DNA from: Gammaproteobacteria bacterium
GTDB taxonomy: Bacteria > Pseudomonadota > Gammaproteobacteria > Pseudomonadales > JAUIET01
NCBI GenBank assembly: GCA_030431775.1
Contig: JAUIHW010000011.1
Span: 1 to 64,000 of the forward strand
Direction of reading: 5' to 3'
Length of the DNA stretch: 64,000 bases
Shown here: piece by piece, positions 43,834 to 52,618 of the stretch
How the letters are laid out: every line of letters begins with the position of its first letter
How positions within the stretch are numbered: the first letter of the stretch is position 1
Position numbers and translations under genes: made by a program
Notes under the pieces: generated by a model
Told to the model about the DNA's origin: nothing
Database searches by the model: none
The model's input: the letters and a program-made list of their open reading frames with translations, nothing else

Positions 43834-43883
43834 ATGGGGACACACACCGGAATCAGGCCTGTCCCCATAAAGTGTGTGTTCCC
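43834..43883. repeat. REP-like palindromic element before rbfA
   Basis: ATGGGGACA (43834-43842) and TGTCCCCAT (43860-43868) are perfect complements around 17 bases. A further copy GTGTGTGTTCCC (43872-43883) pairs with GGGGACACACAC in an alternative fold. The same GGGGACACACAC block recurs at 52577-52588. Confidence 0.6.
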
Positions 43884-43928
43884 GCAGCCCATCAACGGTT
43901 AAAATGCCGCCTTTTTAGAGCCAGGACC

Positions 43929-44336
43929 ATGCCCAGAGAATTTCAGCGCACCGAGCGCGTCGCCGATTTCATCCAACGCGAGCTGGCTACACTGATTTCC
44001 CGGGAACTTCGAGACCCGCGCATCCATTTGGTTGATGTGGTCGATGTGGAAGTCAGCAGCGACCTTGGCAGTGCCAAAGTGTTTGTGACGTTCCCCGGCG
44101 AATCCACAGAAGAGCAGGATAAGGAGCGAGCCGAGGTACTCAATGGCGCGGCCGGTTTTATTCGCTCACAACTGGCTAAAGTCAGCACTATGCGCAATAC
44201 ACCGCGATTGAAATTTATTTACGACGACAGCGTTCGCCGCGGCAGTCACATCAGCCAGCTGATTGACAAGGCCCTGGCGAAAGACCGTTACCAGCATGCG
44301 CCTGAGTCAGACCAGGACCCGGATGGCTCCGACTAA
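43929..44336 (+). CDS. rbfA: Ribosome-binding factor A
   Basis: From the ATG at 43929, just after CCAGGACC, the protein has 135 residues. It is a single KH-type RbfA domain with RTERVADFIQRELATLISRELRDPRI, VVDVEVSSDLGSAKVFVTF and TPRLKFIYDDSVRRGSHI. It binds the 30S subunit during maturation of 16S rRNA 5' end. Normally it directly follows infB; here it is 16 kb away and must be read from its own promoter. It overlaps truB by 14 bases. Confidence 0.96.
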   Translation: MPREFQRTERVADFIQRELATLISRELRDPRIHLVDVVDVEVSSDLGSAKVFVTFPGESTEEQDKERAEVLNGAAGFIRSQLAKVSTMRNTPRLKFIYDDSVRRGSHISQLIDKALAKDRYQHAPESDQDPDGSD

Positions 44337-45255
44337 ACCGCAGCGCATTCGACACGCGATTAACGGCATACTGGTGCTCGACAAGCCCCTGGGGCTGAGT
44401 TCCAACGCGGCCTTACAAAAAGTGAAGTGGTTGCTGCGGGCCAAAAAAGCCGGCCATACGGGTGCATTGGACCCTCTGGCGACCGGCGTGCTCCCGCTGT
44501 GTTTTGGCGAGGCAACCAAGTTTTCCCAATACCTGCTGGACGCTGACAAGGCCTATCGCACTGAGGTCATTCTGGGTGTGGCCACCGACAGTGGCGACCG
44601 TGACGGTGAGATCACCTTTGAGCAGGACGCTTCCGGTGTCAGCCTGGCGCAGGTGGAGGACTGCCTGCAGGGCTTTCGTGGGGAGATCGCTCAGACGCCA
44701 CCCATGCACTCAGCGCTCAAGCACCAGGGGCAGCCATTGTATAAGCTCGCCCGACAAGGCCTTGAGGTGCCTCGGCGGCCGCGCCAGGTCTGTATTCATG
44801 AGCTCAAGCTGTTGGGCTTTGAGCCAGGTGCCAAGGCCCGGCTGGAGCTGGCGGTACACTGTTCAAAAGGCACCTATATCCGCTCCCTGGCGCAGGATAT
44901 TGGCGCTGCGCTGGGTGTTGGAGGACATGTTGTCACGCTGCATCGCACCCTGGCCGGCCCATTCACCGAGCAACAGATGTGGGCATTGCCGGCATTGAGC
45001 GAGCAGGTAGAGGCCATCGCTCCCTACAGTGTCGAGCGGGTCAGTGAGTTGCTGTTGCCCATTGATGCCGGTATCCAGCAACTGCCAGCAGTGGAAATAA
45101 GCGACGAACAGGCCGTTTTGCTCCGCCAGGGGAGGAAAATAACCGCTCCAGAGGGCGTGAGAAAGGGGCTGGTTCGTGTTATCCTGCGCGCCGCTTTTAT
45201 CGGTATTGCTGACGCAGACGGCGGGGCCTTACAGCCAAAACGCCTGGTGGTGTAG
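44323..45255 (+). CDS. truB: tRNA pseudouridine(55) synthase TruB
   Basis: The 310-residue protein has the TruB order: [21 protein letters not shown], then [19 protein letters not shown] with catalytic Asp50, [63 protein letters not shown], and a C-terminal PUA-like domain ([17 protein letters not shown]). It makes pseudouridine 55 in the T-loop of tRNAs. The ATG at 44323 overlaps the end of rbfA and follows CAGGACCC. rbfA-truB-rpsO-pnp keeps the usual order. Confidence 0.97.
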   Translation: MAPTKPQRIRHAINGILVLDKPLGLSSNAALQKVKWLLRAKKAGHTGALDPLATGVLPLCFGEATKFSQYLLDADKAYRTEVILGVATDSGDRDGEITFEQDASGVSLAQVEDCLQGFRGEIAQTPPMHSALKHQGQPLYKLARQGLEVPRRPRQVCIHELKLLGFEPGAKARLELAVHCSKGTYIRSLAQDIGAALGVGGHVVTLHRTLAGPFTEQQMWALPALSEQVEAIAPYSVERVSELLLPIDAGIQQLPAVEISDEQAVLLRQGRKITAPEGVRKGLVRVILRAAFIGIADADGGALQPKRLVV

Positions 45256-45355
45256 ACCAGCTCTGCCACAATGCCTCGCTAAGCGCGAACCTCGCTGTAA
45301 ATATGCACGGCCAGGCTCGATTCATACTCAAACCCTTGCATATTGGAGAACGATT

Positions 45356-45625
45356 ATGGCACTTGATGCTGCCCAGAAGGCTCAAATTGTTAAAGACTAT
45401 CAGCGTGAAGAAGGTGACACTGGTTCGCCGGAAGTACAGGTAGCGTTGTTATCAGCGAACATCGAAGCGCTACAAGCGCATTTTGCTGACCATAAGAAAG
45501 ATCATCATTCCCGTCGTGGCCTGATCCGCATGGTTAACCAGCGCCGCAAGCTGCTGGACTATCTGAAGCGAAAAGATACAGAGCGATACTCAGCACTGAT
45601 CAAGCGCCTGGGCTTACGCCGATAA
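45356..45625 (+). CDS. rpsO: Ribosomal protein S15
   Basis: The 89-residue protein has the length and sequence of bacterial S15 ([54 protein letters not shown]). It binds 16S rRNA helices 20-22 in the 30S platform. TTGGAGAACG precedes the ATG. It lies 100 bases after truB and 33 bases before pnp; in Escherichia coli the same pair is coordinately transcribed and S15 represses its own translation. Confidence 0.98.
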   Translation: MALDAAQKAQIVKDYQREEGDTGSPEVQVALLSANIEALQAHFADHKKDHHSRRGLIRMVNQRRKLLDYLKRKDTERYSALIKRLGLRR

Positions 45626-45658
45626 TCCGGCAGCAACGGACCAACAGAGAGAACAAGA

Positions 45659-47806
45659 GTGAATCCAATACAGAAAACGTTTACGTATGGCGGCCAGACC
45701 GTCACCCTGGAAACCGGCCGAATTGCCCGTCAGGCAACAGGCGCGGTCCTGGTCAGCATGGACGATACCGTGGTTCTGGCCACCGTTGTCGGTGCCAAAA
45801 CCGAAAAACCCGGGCAGGATTTTTTCCCCCTGGGCGTGCATTATCAGGAAAAAACCTATGCAGCCGGCAAGATTCCCGGTGGCTACTTCAAGCGTGAAGC
45901 GCGGCCCAGCGAAAAAGAAACCCTGACGTCACGGCTGATCGACCGGCCTATTCGTCCGCTGTTTCCGAAAGGCTTCAAAAACGAGGTACAGGTCATCTGC
46001 ACGGTCATGTCAGCCAACAACGACGTTGACCCGGATATTTGCGCAATGATCGGAACGTCAGCCGCGCTGTCAATTTCCGGCATACCGTTTAACGGCCCGG
46101 TAGGCGCTGCACGCGTTGGCTTTACCGCAGAAGACGGATACCTGCTCAACCCCACCTACAGCCAATTGAAAGGGTCTGCGCTGGATATGGTGGTTGCCGG
46201 AACCAGCGAAGCCGTACTGATGGTCGAGTCCGAAGCCGATCAGCTGACGGAAGACCAGATGTTGGGTGCAGTGCTGTATGCGCACCAGGAAATGCAGGTG
46301 GTTATCAAGGCGATTGAAGAGCTGGTTGCCGATGCCGGTAAACCCCGCTGGGACTGGCAGCTGGCGGAAGTCAACGAAGAGCTGATGGAAGCCGTCAAAG
46401 AAAACTTTGCGGTTGGTATTGGCGAGGCTTACCGCGTCAGCGATAAGATGGAGCGCAAGGCGCAACTGGATGCACTGCGTGACCAGGCGATTGCCCAGTT
46501 GAGCGACGAAGAAAAAGGCGTCAGCGGCGACGATGTGGCCGAGCTGTTTGCCACTGTCGAGAAAAAGCTGGTTCGCGGGCGTATTGTGAACGGCGAGAAG
46601 CGTATCGATGGCCGGGACAACAAAACGGTCCGCCCGATTCGTGTGGAAACCGGTATTCTTCCCAAGGTACACGGCTCGGCATTGTTCACCCGCGGCGAAA
46701 CTCAGGCCATTGCGGTAGCGACCCTGGGGACAACCCGCGACGCGCAGATTATCGATGCCCTGCAGGGCGAGTACAAAGACGGCTTCATGCTGCATTACAA
46801 CTTCCCCCCGTACTCAGTGGGTGAGTGTGGCCGCCCCGGCTTTACCGGCCGGCGTGAAATTGGCCATGGCCGCCTGGCCCGGCGCGGTATTGCGGCGGTT
46901 ATGCCGGACATGGAGAGTTTTCCATACACCATCCGCCTGGTCTCGGAAATTACTGAATCCAATGGCTCCAGTTCCATGGCCTCGGTTTGTGGCGCAAGCC
47001 TGGCGTTGATGGATGCCGGTGTACCCATTTCCGAACCGGTTGCCGGTATCGCCATGGGCCTGGTCAAGGACGCCAATCGCTTTGCTGTTCTGACAGACAT
47101 TTTGGGTGACGAAGACCACCTCGGTGACATGGATTTCAAAGTGGCGGGCACCGCCAGTGGTATTACCGCCTTGCAGATGGACATTAAAATCGAGGGCATC
47201 ACCGAGCAGATCATGGAAACGGCACTGGATCAGGCCAAGGACGCGCGCCTGCACATCCTGGCGCAGATGAACTCGGTCATCAATGAGCCTCGGAAGGAAC
47301 TGTCGGTAAATGCGCCAAGCATGCACACCATGAAGGTTGATCCCGACAAGATTCGTGATGTGATCGGTAAGGGTGGCGCCACTATTCGTGGTATCACCGA
47401 GGAAACCGGTGCGTCGGTTGATATCGAAGACGACGGCAGCATCAAGATCTTCGCGGTCGACCGTGCAGGCATGGACCGAGCGGTGGAGATGATCAACGAA
47501 ATCACCGCCGAGGCCGAAGTGGGTGAAACCTACACCGGCACGGTGGCCCGTATTGTTGACTTCGGTGCCTTTGTTACGATTCTGCCTGGTAAAGACGGCC
47601 TGGTACACATTTCGCAAATCGCCAACGAGCGTATTGAAAACGTGTCCGATGTGCTTGAGGAAGGCCAGGAAGTGCAGGTGAAAGTGCTGGACGTTGACGC
47701 CCGTGGGCGCATCAAACTCAGCATGAAAGCGCTGTTGGAAGAAAGCGCCCCTGCCGAGCAGGGCGAGCCAGACGAAGCACCTCAGCAGTCCGCAGCCGAC
47801 GAGTAA
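45659..47806 (+). CDS. pnp: Polyribonucleotide nucleotidyltransferase
   Basis: The protein (715 residues) is full-length PNPase. Two RNase PH domains (about 10-225 and 320-540) are joined by a helical domain; the second has the catalytic [23 protein letters not shown] and [22 protein letters not shown] domain ([12 protein letters not shown], about 565-625) and an S1 domain ([33 protein letters not shown], about 622-692) follow. It degrades RNA with phosphate from the 3' end and is part of the degradosome. The start is a GTG with AGAGAG upstream. Confidence 0.98.
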   Translation: MNPIQKTFTYGGQTVTLETGRIARQATGAVLVSMDDTVVLATVVGAKTEKPGQDFFPLGVHYQEKTYAAGKIPGGYFKREARPSEKETLTSRLIDRPIRPLFPKGFKNEVQVICTVMSANNDVDPDICAMIGTSAALSISGIPFNGPVGAARVGFTAEDGYLLNPTYSQLKGSALDMVVAGTSEAVLMVESEADQLTEDQMLGAVLYAHQEMQVVIKAIEELVADAGKPRWDWQLAEVNEELMEAVKENFAVGIGEAYRVSDKMERKAQLDALRDQAIAQLSDEEKGVSGDDVAELFATVEKKLVRGRIVNGEKRIDGRDNKTVRPIRVETGILPKVHGSALFTRGETQAIAVATLGTTRDAQIIDALQGEYKDGFMLHYNFPPYSVGECGRPGFTGRREIGHGRLARRGIAAVMPDMESFPYTIRLVSEITESNGSSSMASVCGASLALMDAGVPISEPVAGIAMGLVKDANRFAVLTDILGDEDHLGDMDFKVAGTASGITALQMDIKIEGITEQIMETALDQAKDARLHILAQMNSVINEPRKELSVNAPSMHTMKVDPDKIRDVIGKGGATIRGITEETGASVDIEDDGSIKIFAVDRAGMDRAVEMINEITAEAEVGETYTGTVARIVDFGAFVTILPGKDGLVHISQIANERIENVSDVLEEGQEVQVKVLDVDARGRIKLSMKALLEESAPAEQGEPDEAPQQSAADE

Positions 47807-47812
47807 GCCGCC

Positions 47813-48271
47813 ATGGAGTACCTGCACACCATGGTGCGAGTGAGCAATCTGGAGGAATCTCTGGATTTCTATTGCTCGCAGCTCGGCCTGGTGGAAGCGC
47901 ACCGCTACGACAGCGAGCAGGGGCGTTTCACGTTGGTCTTCCTGGTCACTCGAGAGGATGTGCCAAGCACGATTGAACGCATCAGCTCAGCGTCGGACTT
48001 ACGCCCGGCGTTGGAGTTAACCTATAACTGGGATGCTGAAGAGTACAGCGGTGGACGTAACTTCGGCCACCTGGCCTATGCCGTGGATAACATCTACGAC
48101 AAATGTCAGAAGCTCATGGACGCCGGCGTAACCATTAACCGGCCTCCTCGGGATGGGCACATGGCGTTTGTGCGCTCACCGGACAACATTTCCATTGAGC
48201 TATTGCAGCGCGGTGACGCGTTGCCTCCGCAGGAGCCCTGGCAGTCCATGCCGAATATCGGGGAGTGGTAA
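47813..48271 (+). CDS. gloA: Lactoylglutathione lyase / glyoxalase I family (VOC fold)
   Basis: The 152-residue protein is a two-module VOC-fold enzyme. [23 protein letters not shown] is the first beta-alpha unit with the first His metal ligand, [35 protein letters not shown] the centre with a His and the GHLAYAV strand of glyoxalase I, and [10 protein letters not shown] the last Glu ligand. It would convert the methylglyoxal-glutathione adduct to lactoylglutathione in the cytoplasm. It is six bases after pnp and three bases before an esterase gene, so it may be cotranscribed with both. Confidence 0.88.
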   Translation: MEYLHTMVRVSNLEESLDFYCSQLGLVEAHRYDSEQGRFTLVFLVTREDVPSTIERISSASDLRPALELTYNWDAEEYSGGRNFGHLAYAVDNIYDKCQKLMDAGVTINRPPRDGHMAFVRSPDNISIELLQRGDALPPQEPWQSMPNIGEW

Positions 48272-48273
48272 AC

Positions 48274-50040
48274 ATGCCGCGAGCTATCGTCGCCTTTCTG
48301 CTGCTGCACAGTCTCCTTTTTGTCGGCATCGTGCATGCCGAGCAGGCAACGGTGCGTTCCGTTACCGGTGGGCAGGTACAGGGTATCGTTGTCAGCGACT
48401 CGGACTACGCCGGCCCGGACCTGGAAGTGTACAAGGGTATTCCCTATGCAGCGCCTCCGGTCGGTGATCTGCGCTGGCGGCCTCCGCAAGCGGTCACGCC
48501 CTGGAATGGAGTGCTGAAAACCGACAACTATGGGGCCACCTGCCCGCAAACTCGGGATCTTCGCAAAATACTGGATACCATGGTCGAAGGTCAGGGCATG
48601 AGTTGGCTGCGCACAAAGCTAACGCTCTGGTTAATTGGTCTGGCGCCTGAACGGCCAATGTCGGAAGATTGTCTGACAATCAATGTATGGACTCAAAAGG
48701 GCGCATCCGAGCAGGAGCTGAAGCCAGTGATGGTGTGGCTGCACGGTGGCGGGCATATCGCTGGCAGCGCCAGTGACGGGCTGTACGAGGGAGATCTTCT
48801 GGCCCGTAAAGGGGTTGTGCTGGTGACTATGAATTACCGGCTGGGTATTCTTGGTTATATGGCCCACGAGGGTTTGAGCGACGAGGCAGAAGCCGAGCAG
48901 CGGCCAAGAAGCTCCGGCAATTACGGTACCCTGGACCAGATCGCCGCACTGCAATGGGTGCAAGACAACATCACGGCCTTTGGTGGTAATCCGGACAAAG
49001 TCACCATATTTGGTGAATCAGCCGGTGGGCATTCGGTAGGGCAGCTGATGGCATCGCCCCTGGCGCGAGGCCTGTTTCACCGGGCGATTGCCCAAAGTGG
49101 TCTGGGTAGCCACAATCTTTTGCGTTTGAGTGATCCTGTGCCGGCACGCAACCCCGCAGAGTACAGTGGCCAGGAAATTGCCAAAGCGGCCGGCGTGGCC
49201 GCTGCTGAAGACCCTGTGCAGGCACTGCGATCGGTCACTGTGGAACAGTTGTTGGAGATCAGCTCGCAGCGGCAGGACTTGATGGACTACTTGCACCCGA
49301 ATGTTGACGGCTGGGTGTTGCCTAAGTCGGTTGCAGAAATTTTTGCAGCCGGTGAGCAGGCCGATGTGCCGCTGCTGATAGGCAGCAACGCAGACGAAGG
49401 CACCTTGTTTAGCATCTTTGACATGCCACCATTTCACTGGCGTACGGAGGTCCCGCGCACCGTGGCCGAGCTTGATGCATTGCTGTCAGAAGAATTCGGC
49501 GCCAATGACGCGAGACTGCTGATGGCACACTACGGTGTGAAGCAGGATGAAAACGTGGCATCGGCGGTTTTGAATATTTGGGGTGATGTGTATTTTGGTG
49601 CCCAGGCGCTGTTTGCTGCGCGGCAAATGGAGAATGTGGAATCTCCGGCCTATCTGTATTTCTTCAAACAGACTCCACCATCGGATAAGCAAATCCTTGG
49701 CGCGACCCACAGCGCGGAAATCCCGTTTGTATTCGGAAGCGGAATACCCTTGTTCCCGGCAAACGACTCGGATGAAATGCTGACCGATATCATGTCAACA
49801 TACTGGGTAAACTTCGCCAAAGCGGGCCTGCCAATTGCCAAAGGCCAGCCGGCCTGGCCGCAGTTTGTAGCCGATCAGCCGCGCTGGATGGAATTCAAAC
49901 ACGGCGCACGGGTTACCCCGATTGAGCGAAGTATGCTGTACGATATTTATCTCAGGCGACAGCAAGCGCTTTTGACCGACGTCAAGAAAAGTCTGGGGCA
50001 TGGCGTGCAAACTGCATCTTCTGAATCAGCCACTCAGTAA
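48274..50040 (+). CDS. Exported type B carboxylesterase
   Basis: From the ATG at 48274 (GGGAG upstream) the protein has 588 residues and a signal peptide (IVAFLLLHSLLFVGIVHA). It is an alpha/beta hydrolase of the carboxylesterase B family: VYKGIPYAAPPVGDLRWRPPQ, SEDCLTINVW, MVWLHGGGHIAGS (oxyanion hole) and FGESAGGHS with the catalytic Ser near residue 249, then GSNADEGTLF with the acid and GATHSAEIPFVFG with the His. It probably cleaves esters in the periplasm or outside the cell. In a wax-making organism it could handle external lipids, but the substrate is not known. Confidence 0.92.
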   Translation: MPRAIVAFLLLHSLLFVGIVHAEQATVRSVTGGQVQGIVVSDSDYAGPDLEVYKGIPYAAPPVGDLRWRPPQAVTPWNGVLKTDNYGATCPQTRDLRKILDTMVEGQGMSWLRTKLTLWLIGLAPERPMSEDCLTINVWTQKGASEQELKPVMVWLHGGGHIAGSASDGLYEGDLLARKGVVLVTMNYRLGILGYMAHEGLSDEAEAEQRPRSSGNYGTLDQIAALQWVQDNITAFGGNPDKVTIFGESAGGHSVGQLMASPLARGLFHRAIAQSGLGSHNLLRLSDPVPARNPAEYSGQEIAKAAGVAAAEDPVQALRSVTVEQLLEISSQRQDLMDYLHPNVDGWVLPKSVAEIFAAGEQADVPLLIGSNADEGTLFSIFDMPPFHWRTEVPRTVAELDALLSEEFGANDARLLMAHYGVKQDENVASAVLNIWGDVYFGAQALFAARQMENVESPAYLYFFKQTPPSDKQILGATHSAEIPFVFGSGIPLFPANDSDEMLTDIMSTYWVNFAKAGLPIAKGQPAWPQFVADQPRWMEFKHGARVTPIERSMLYDIYLRRQQALLTDVKKSLGHGVQTASSESATQ

Positions 50041-50046
50041 CTCTAC

Positions 50047-51024
50047 ATGCAGGTTCTCGACACCATTCAGGAACTGACTCAGCAGAATCGTCAGGCACGC
50101 GACGATGAATTGGAAATCAGGCTTGCCGCGCAGCGCATTGATTTTGATCTGGACCAGCAACGAGCGCAATGTGCACCTCGGCGGCCGTGGAACCCTGCGC
50201 CGGACAGCCCTTTCACTGTTGGTGCGCGAGAGCTTCCGGAAATCGATCGCGCTGCAGTCAGCGCGGAAACTCTCGGTAATGGTGTCCATCATCACGGGGC
50301 CATTATTGTCCGTAATTTCTGGAAGCCGTCGCTGGCTGCTCAATATCGCGAGCAAATCGACCAGGTGTTGGATGAGCAAGTACGCTTTGATGCCGGAGAA
50401 GCCACCAGCAGCTGGTACCGGCCACCGGATGTACTGCTAAACCATCGATTCTGCAGGTACAAGGGTATGGGCCGGCAAACAGGCAGCACCTGGGCTGCTA
50501 ACTCACCGCGCATCATGTTTAATCTGCTGGAAGAGTTCCAACGCATGGGCTTGCGCAGAGCGGTGGAGGAGTACCTGGGCGAGCAGTCACTGCTGTCGGT
50601 GAAAAAATGGGTGGTACGCCGGGTCAAACCCCTGGCCGCACCGGCAAACTGGCATCAGGATGGTTCTTTCATGGGTAAGGACGTGCACAGCATTAATATG
50701 TGGATAGCGCTGAGTGAATGCGGCCCTGGCACTTCAGTCCCAGGGCTCGATCTTGTCCCGGGGCGCATCGACCATATTGTTGAAACCGGTACGGACGGTG
50801 CGGTATTTGACTGGAGCGTCAGCGCAAAAGAAGCAGCCAGGTACCTGGCCGGCGACGAGGTGCTGCAACCCCACTTCAATATTGGCGATGCAATCTTCTT
50901 CGACCATTTCAACTTACATCGCACTTCCAGCGGACCGGCGTTTATCGAGCCGCGTTACGCCATAGAGTGCTGGTTTCTCGGCGTCAGTAATTACCCCGAA
51001 CGGCAGGTGCCGGTGCTTTGGTGA
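50047..51024 (+). CDS. Phytanoyl-CoA dioxygenase (PhyH)-like protein
   Basis: The protein (325 residues) has the double-stranded beta-helix iron/2-oxoglutarate oxygenase pattern of the PhyH family. NWHQDGSFMG supplies the His-x-Asp ligands; FDHFNLHRTSSGPAFIEPRYAIECWF holds the distal His and the 2-oxoglutarate-binding Arg. Family members hydroxylate small molecules or lipids, using O2, Fe(II) and 2-oxoglutarate. It starts six bases after the esterase stop and is convergent with the DUF2779 gene, two bases apart. The substrate cannot be told; a lipid or ester product is possible from context. Confidence 0.85.
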   Translation: MQVLDTIQELTQQNRQARDDELEIRLAAQRIDFDLDQQRAQCAPRRPWNPAPDSPFTVGARELPEIDRAAVSAETLGNGVHHHGAIIVRNFWKPSLAAQYREQIDQVLDEQVRFDAGEATSSWYRPPDVLLNHRFCRYKGMGRQTGSTWAANSPRIMFNLLEEFQRMGLRRAVEEYLGEQSLLSVKKWVVRRVKPLAAPANWHQDGSFMGKDVHSINMWIALSECGPGTSVPGLDLVPGRIDHIVETGTDGAVFDWSVSAKEAARYLAGDEVLQPHFNIGDAIFFDHFNLHRTSSGPAFIEPRYAIECWFLGVSNYPERQVPVLW

Positions 51025-51026
51025 GC

Positions 51027-52511
51027 CTATTGCTGTAGAGTATTGATGATCTTGAGCGGTGCCAGAGTGTCGAGTTTGCAGTACTCCAGTAGCTGCCGGC
51101 GGATTTCCTCGCGACGCTCAGCAGAGGTGTCAGGGTTGATAGCTTCCAGGTAGGCATGCTGCGCAGCAAGGCCATCCCGCACACCTTCCAGCGCCTGGTA
51201 GTTGATCTCAGAATCATCCAGAACACAGGGGAGAATGCTCTTGATCGAGAACGAGCCGTTCTGTTCGGGGTGGTAATAATGATGTTTCAGCACCGGGTGT
51301 AAATCAAACAGGCGCTCAATGATGGCCTGCAACGCCTCGGATAGATCCGGGTAACGTTTGGCTAGCTCGCGCAAGCGGGTACGCTCATAGCTGGTAAAAA
51401 CAATAATAGGCCCTGTATTGCCAAGGCAGCTGATCATCGCCTCGGTAAGGGCGCGCATTGGTGGCTTGCCGGAAACGTCCAGGAATTCATCATGATCAAG
51501 TTTTCCGGAACGCTGCTCGATGTGTACCGACCATTGAAATGGCAAATGTTCAAAAGGTTGTGTGCCGGGCCAACGGGGTACTGTGAAGGAGATGCTTTCA
51601 AAATCAAGATAATAGCGGGGGTATTCGAGTGCGCCCAGGATGCCGCTGAGTTGACTGGAATACCAGGCTTTGCCTTGTCGAGCGGCTTCCCAGCGTTCGC
51701 GCTCATCCGGTTGCCGCAATTCTGCGAGCTGTGCGGCTCGCTCATCGGGAACATCGCCGATGTCCTGGTAGCCCTCGGCGATCAGTTCATGTCGGCTGTT
51801 TATTTTCAGGCTGGGAAACTTGCTGATTGCCCGTTCGATCACTGGCGTGCCGCTGGAACAATGCATGATGAAAGGGCAGGAGTGGGGTTTGTTGCATTGC
51901 GGCCCCATGGCAATCACCGGCTGATCGCTGGCAATGACTGACTTGGCCTGCGCTACCCACGCGCTCACCTCGGGCAGTACATCCGCCACCTGCTCAGTCA
52001 GGTCAGCCAGTGCAAACAGGCCGTCGTATGAGGCGTCTTCGGGTGCGGAGTCCAGCATAAATTGCTTGTTGATGTGTGCAATACTAATGGTCTGGGGCTG
52101 ATAACCTGCCCCTTGCAGCACCCACCATTGGATGGCGCAGTCTGCCAGATAGTGCTTTTTTACCCGGCTGGACGACTTGACCTCGACAATCCGGTAACGC
52201 TCGCCCTCAGGCCACAATAGATCGGTACGCACCATCACATCGTCGGCCTCAAAGGTGGCTTCGTACAACGCGCTCCGTGGATTCTTTGCAAGCTCAGCCC
52301 GAGTGTCGTCCAGTGCTTGTTGCGAGTGGCGGTCAATCAAACGGCCGCCTGGCGCGAGCACACTTTGGGCCAGCGTACCCACCTCGATACCCGTTTGAAT
52401 AATCGCTGCCGAGCCAGCGGCTGCCTCGGCCAAATGTGGTTTGTACACCTCAAGCCACAAGCGCTTTTTACACTGCAGGCCGTTTAGCAGGCGGGTTTTG
52501 GATAATCGCAT
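51027..52511 (-). CDS. DUF2779 nuclease (Cas4-like plus DEDD exonuclease-like)
   Basis: From the ATG at 52511 the protein has 494 residues; an ATG at 52538 is the alternative. The N-terminal half resembles Cas4/PD-(D/E)XK nucleases: LQCKKRLWL at the start, TDLLWPEG and YRIVEVKSSS with D...E-x-K, and a CNKPHSCPFIMHC cluster that together with the first Cys could bind an Fe-S cluster. The second half (DUF2779) has YYLDFESISF, the D-x-E of a DEDD-type exonuclease, and later Asp residues. The function of the family is not established; DNA repair or defence is suggested by the domains. It is divergent from the photolyase gene. Confidence 0.85.
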   Translation of the reverse strand: MRLSKTRLLNGLQCKKRLWLEVYKPHLAEAAAGSAAIIQTGIEVGTLAQSVLAPGGRLIDRHSQQALDDTRAELAKNPRSALYEATFEADDVMVRTDLLWPEGERYRIVEVKSSSRVKKHYLADCAIQWWVLQGAGYQPQTISIAHINKQFMLDSAPEDASYDGLFALADLTEQVADVLPEVSAWVAQAKSVIASDQPVIAMGPQCNKPHSCPFIMHCSSGTPVIERAISKFPSLKINSRHELIAEGYQDIGDVPDERAAQLAELRQPDERERWEAARQGKAWYSSQLSGILGALEYPRYYLDFESISFTVPRWPGTQPFEHLPFQWSVHIEQRSGKLDHDEFLDVSGKPPMRALTEAMISCLGNTGPIIVFTSYERTRLRELAKRYPDLSEALQAIIERLFDLHPVLKHHYYHPEQNGSFSIKSILPCVLDDSEINYQALEGVRDGLAAQHAYLEAINPDTSAERREEIRRQLLEYCKLDTLAPLKIINTLQQ

Positions 52512-52521
52512 CAAGGAGTAC

Positions 52522-52549
52522 TGATCCTTTATCGCCATGAATATCGTAT
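52522..52549 (+). promoter_or_regulatory. RpoE-type ECF promoter of the photolyase gene
   Basis: TGATCC (52522-52527) and CGTAT (52545-52549) are 17 bases apart, the same pattern as at rpoE and at the FAD oxidoreductase operon (16 there). It lies about 70 bases before the photolyase start. Confidence 0.6.
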
Positions 52550-52576
52550 CGCAGCTAAATGATACTGTATTCAGTT

Positions 52577-52607
52577 GGGGACACACACGTCAATGGAGGG
52601 TGTCCTC
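52577..52607. repeat. REP-like element before the photolyase gene
   Basis: GGGGACACACAC (52577-52588) repeats the block at 43837-43848, and GTGTCCTC (52600-52607) pairs with GGGGACAC with one mismatch. It lies between the ECF promoter and the ribosome site, so it would be in the 5' leader. Confidence 0.5.
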
Positions 52608-52618
52608 AAGGAGTTATG

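Noticed and set aside
46814-47902. A 362-codon open frame antisense to pnp.
   Set aside because: pnp is full-length and conserved over the whole stretch; the antisense product shows no recognisable domain.
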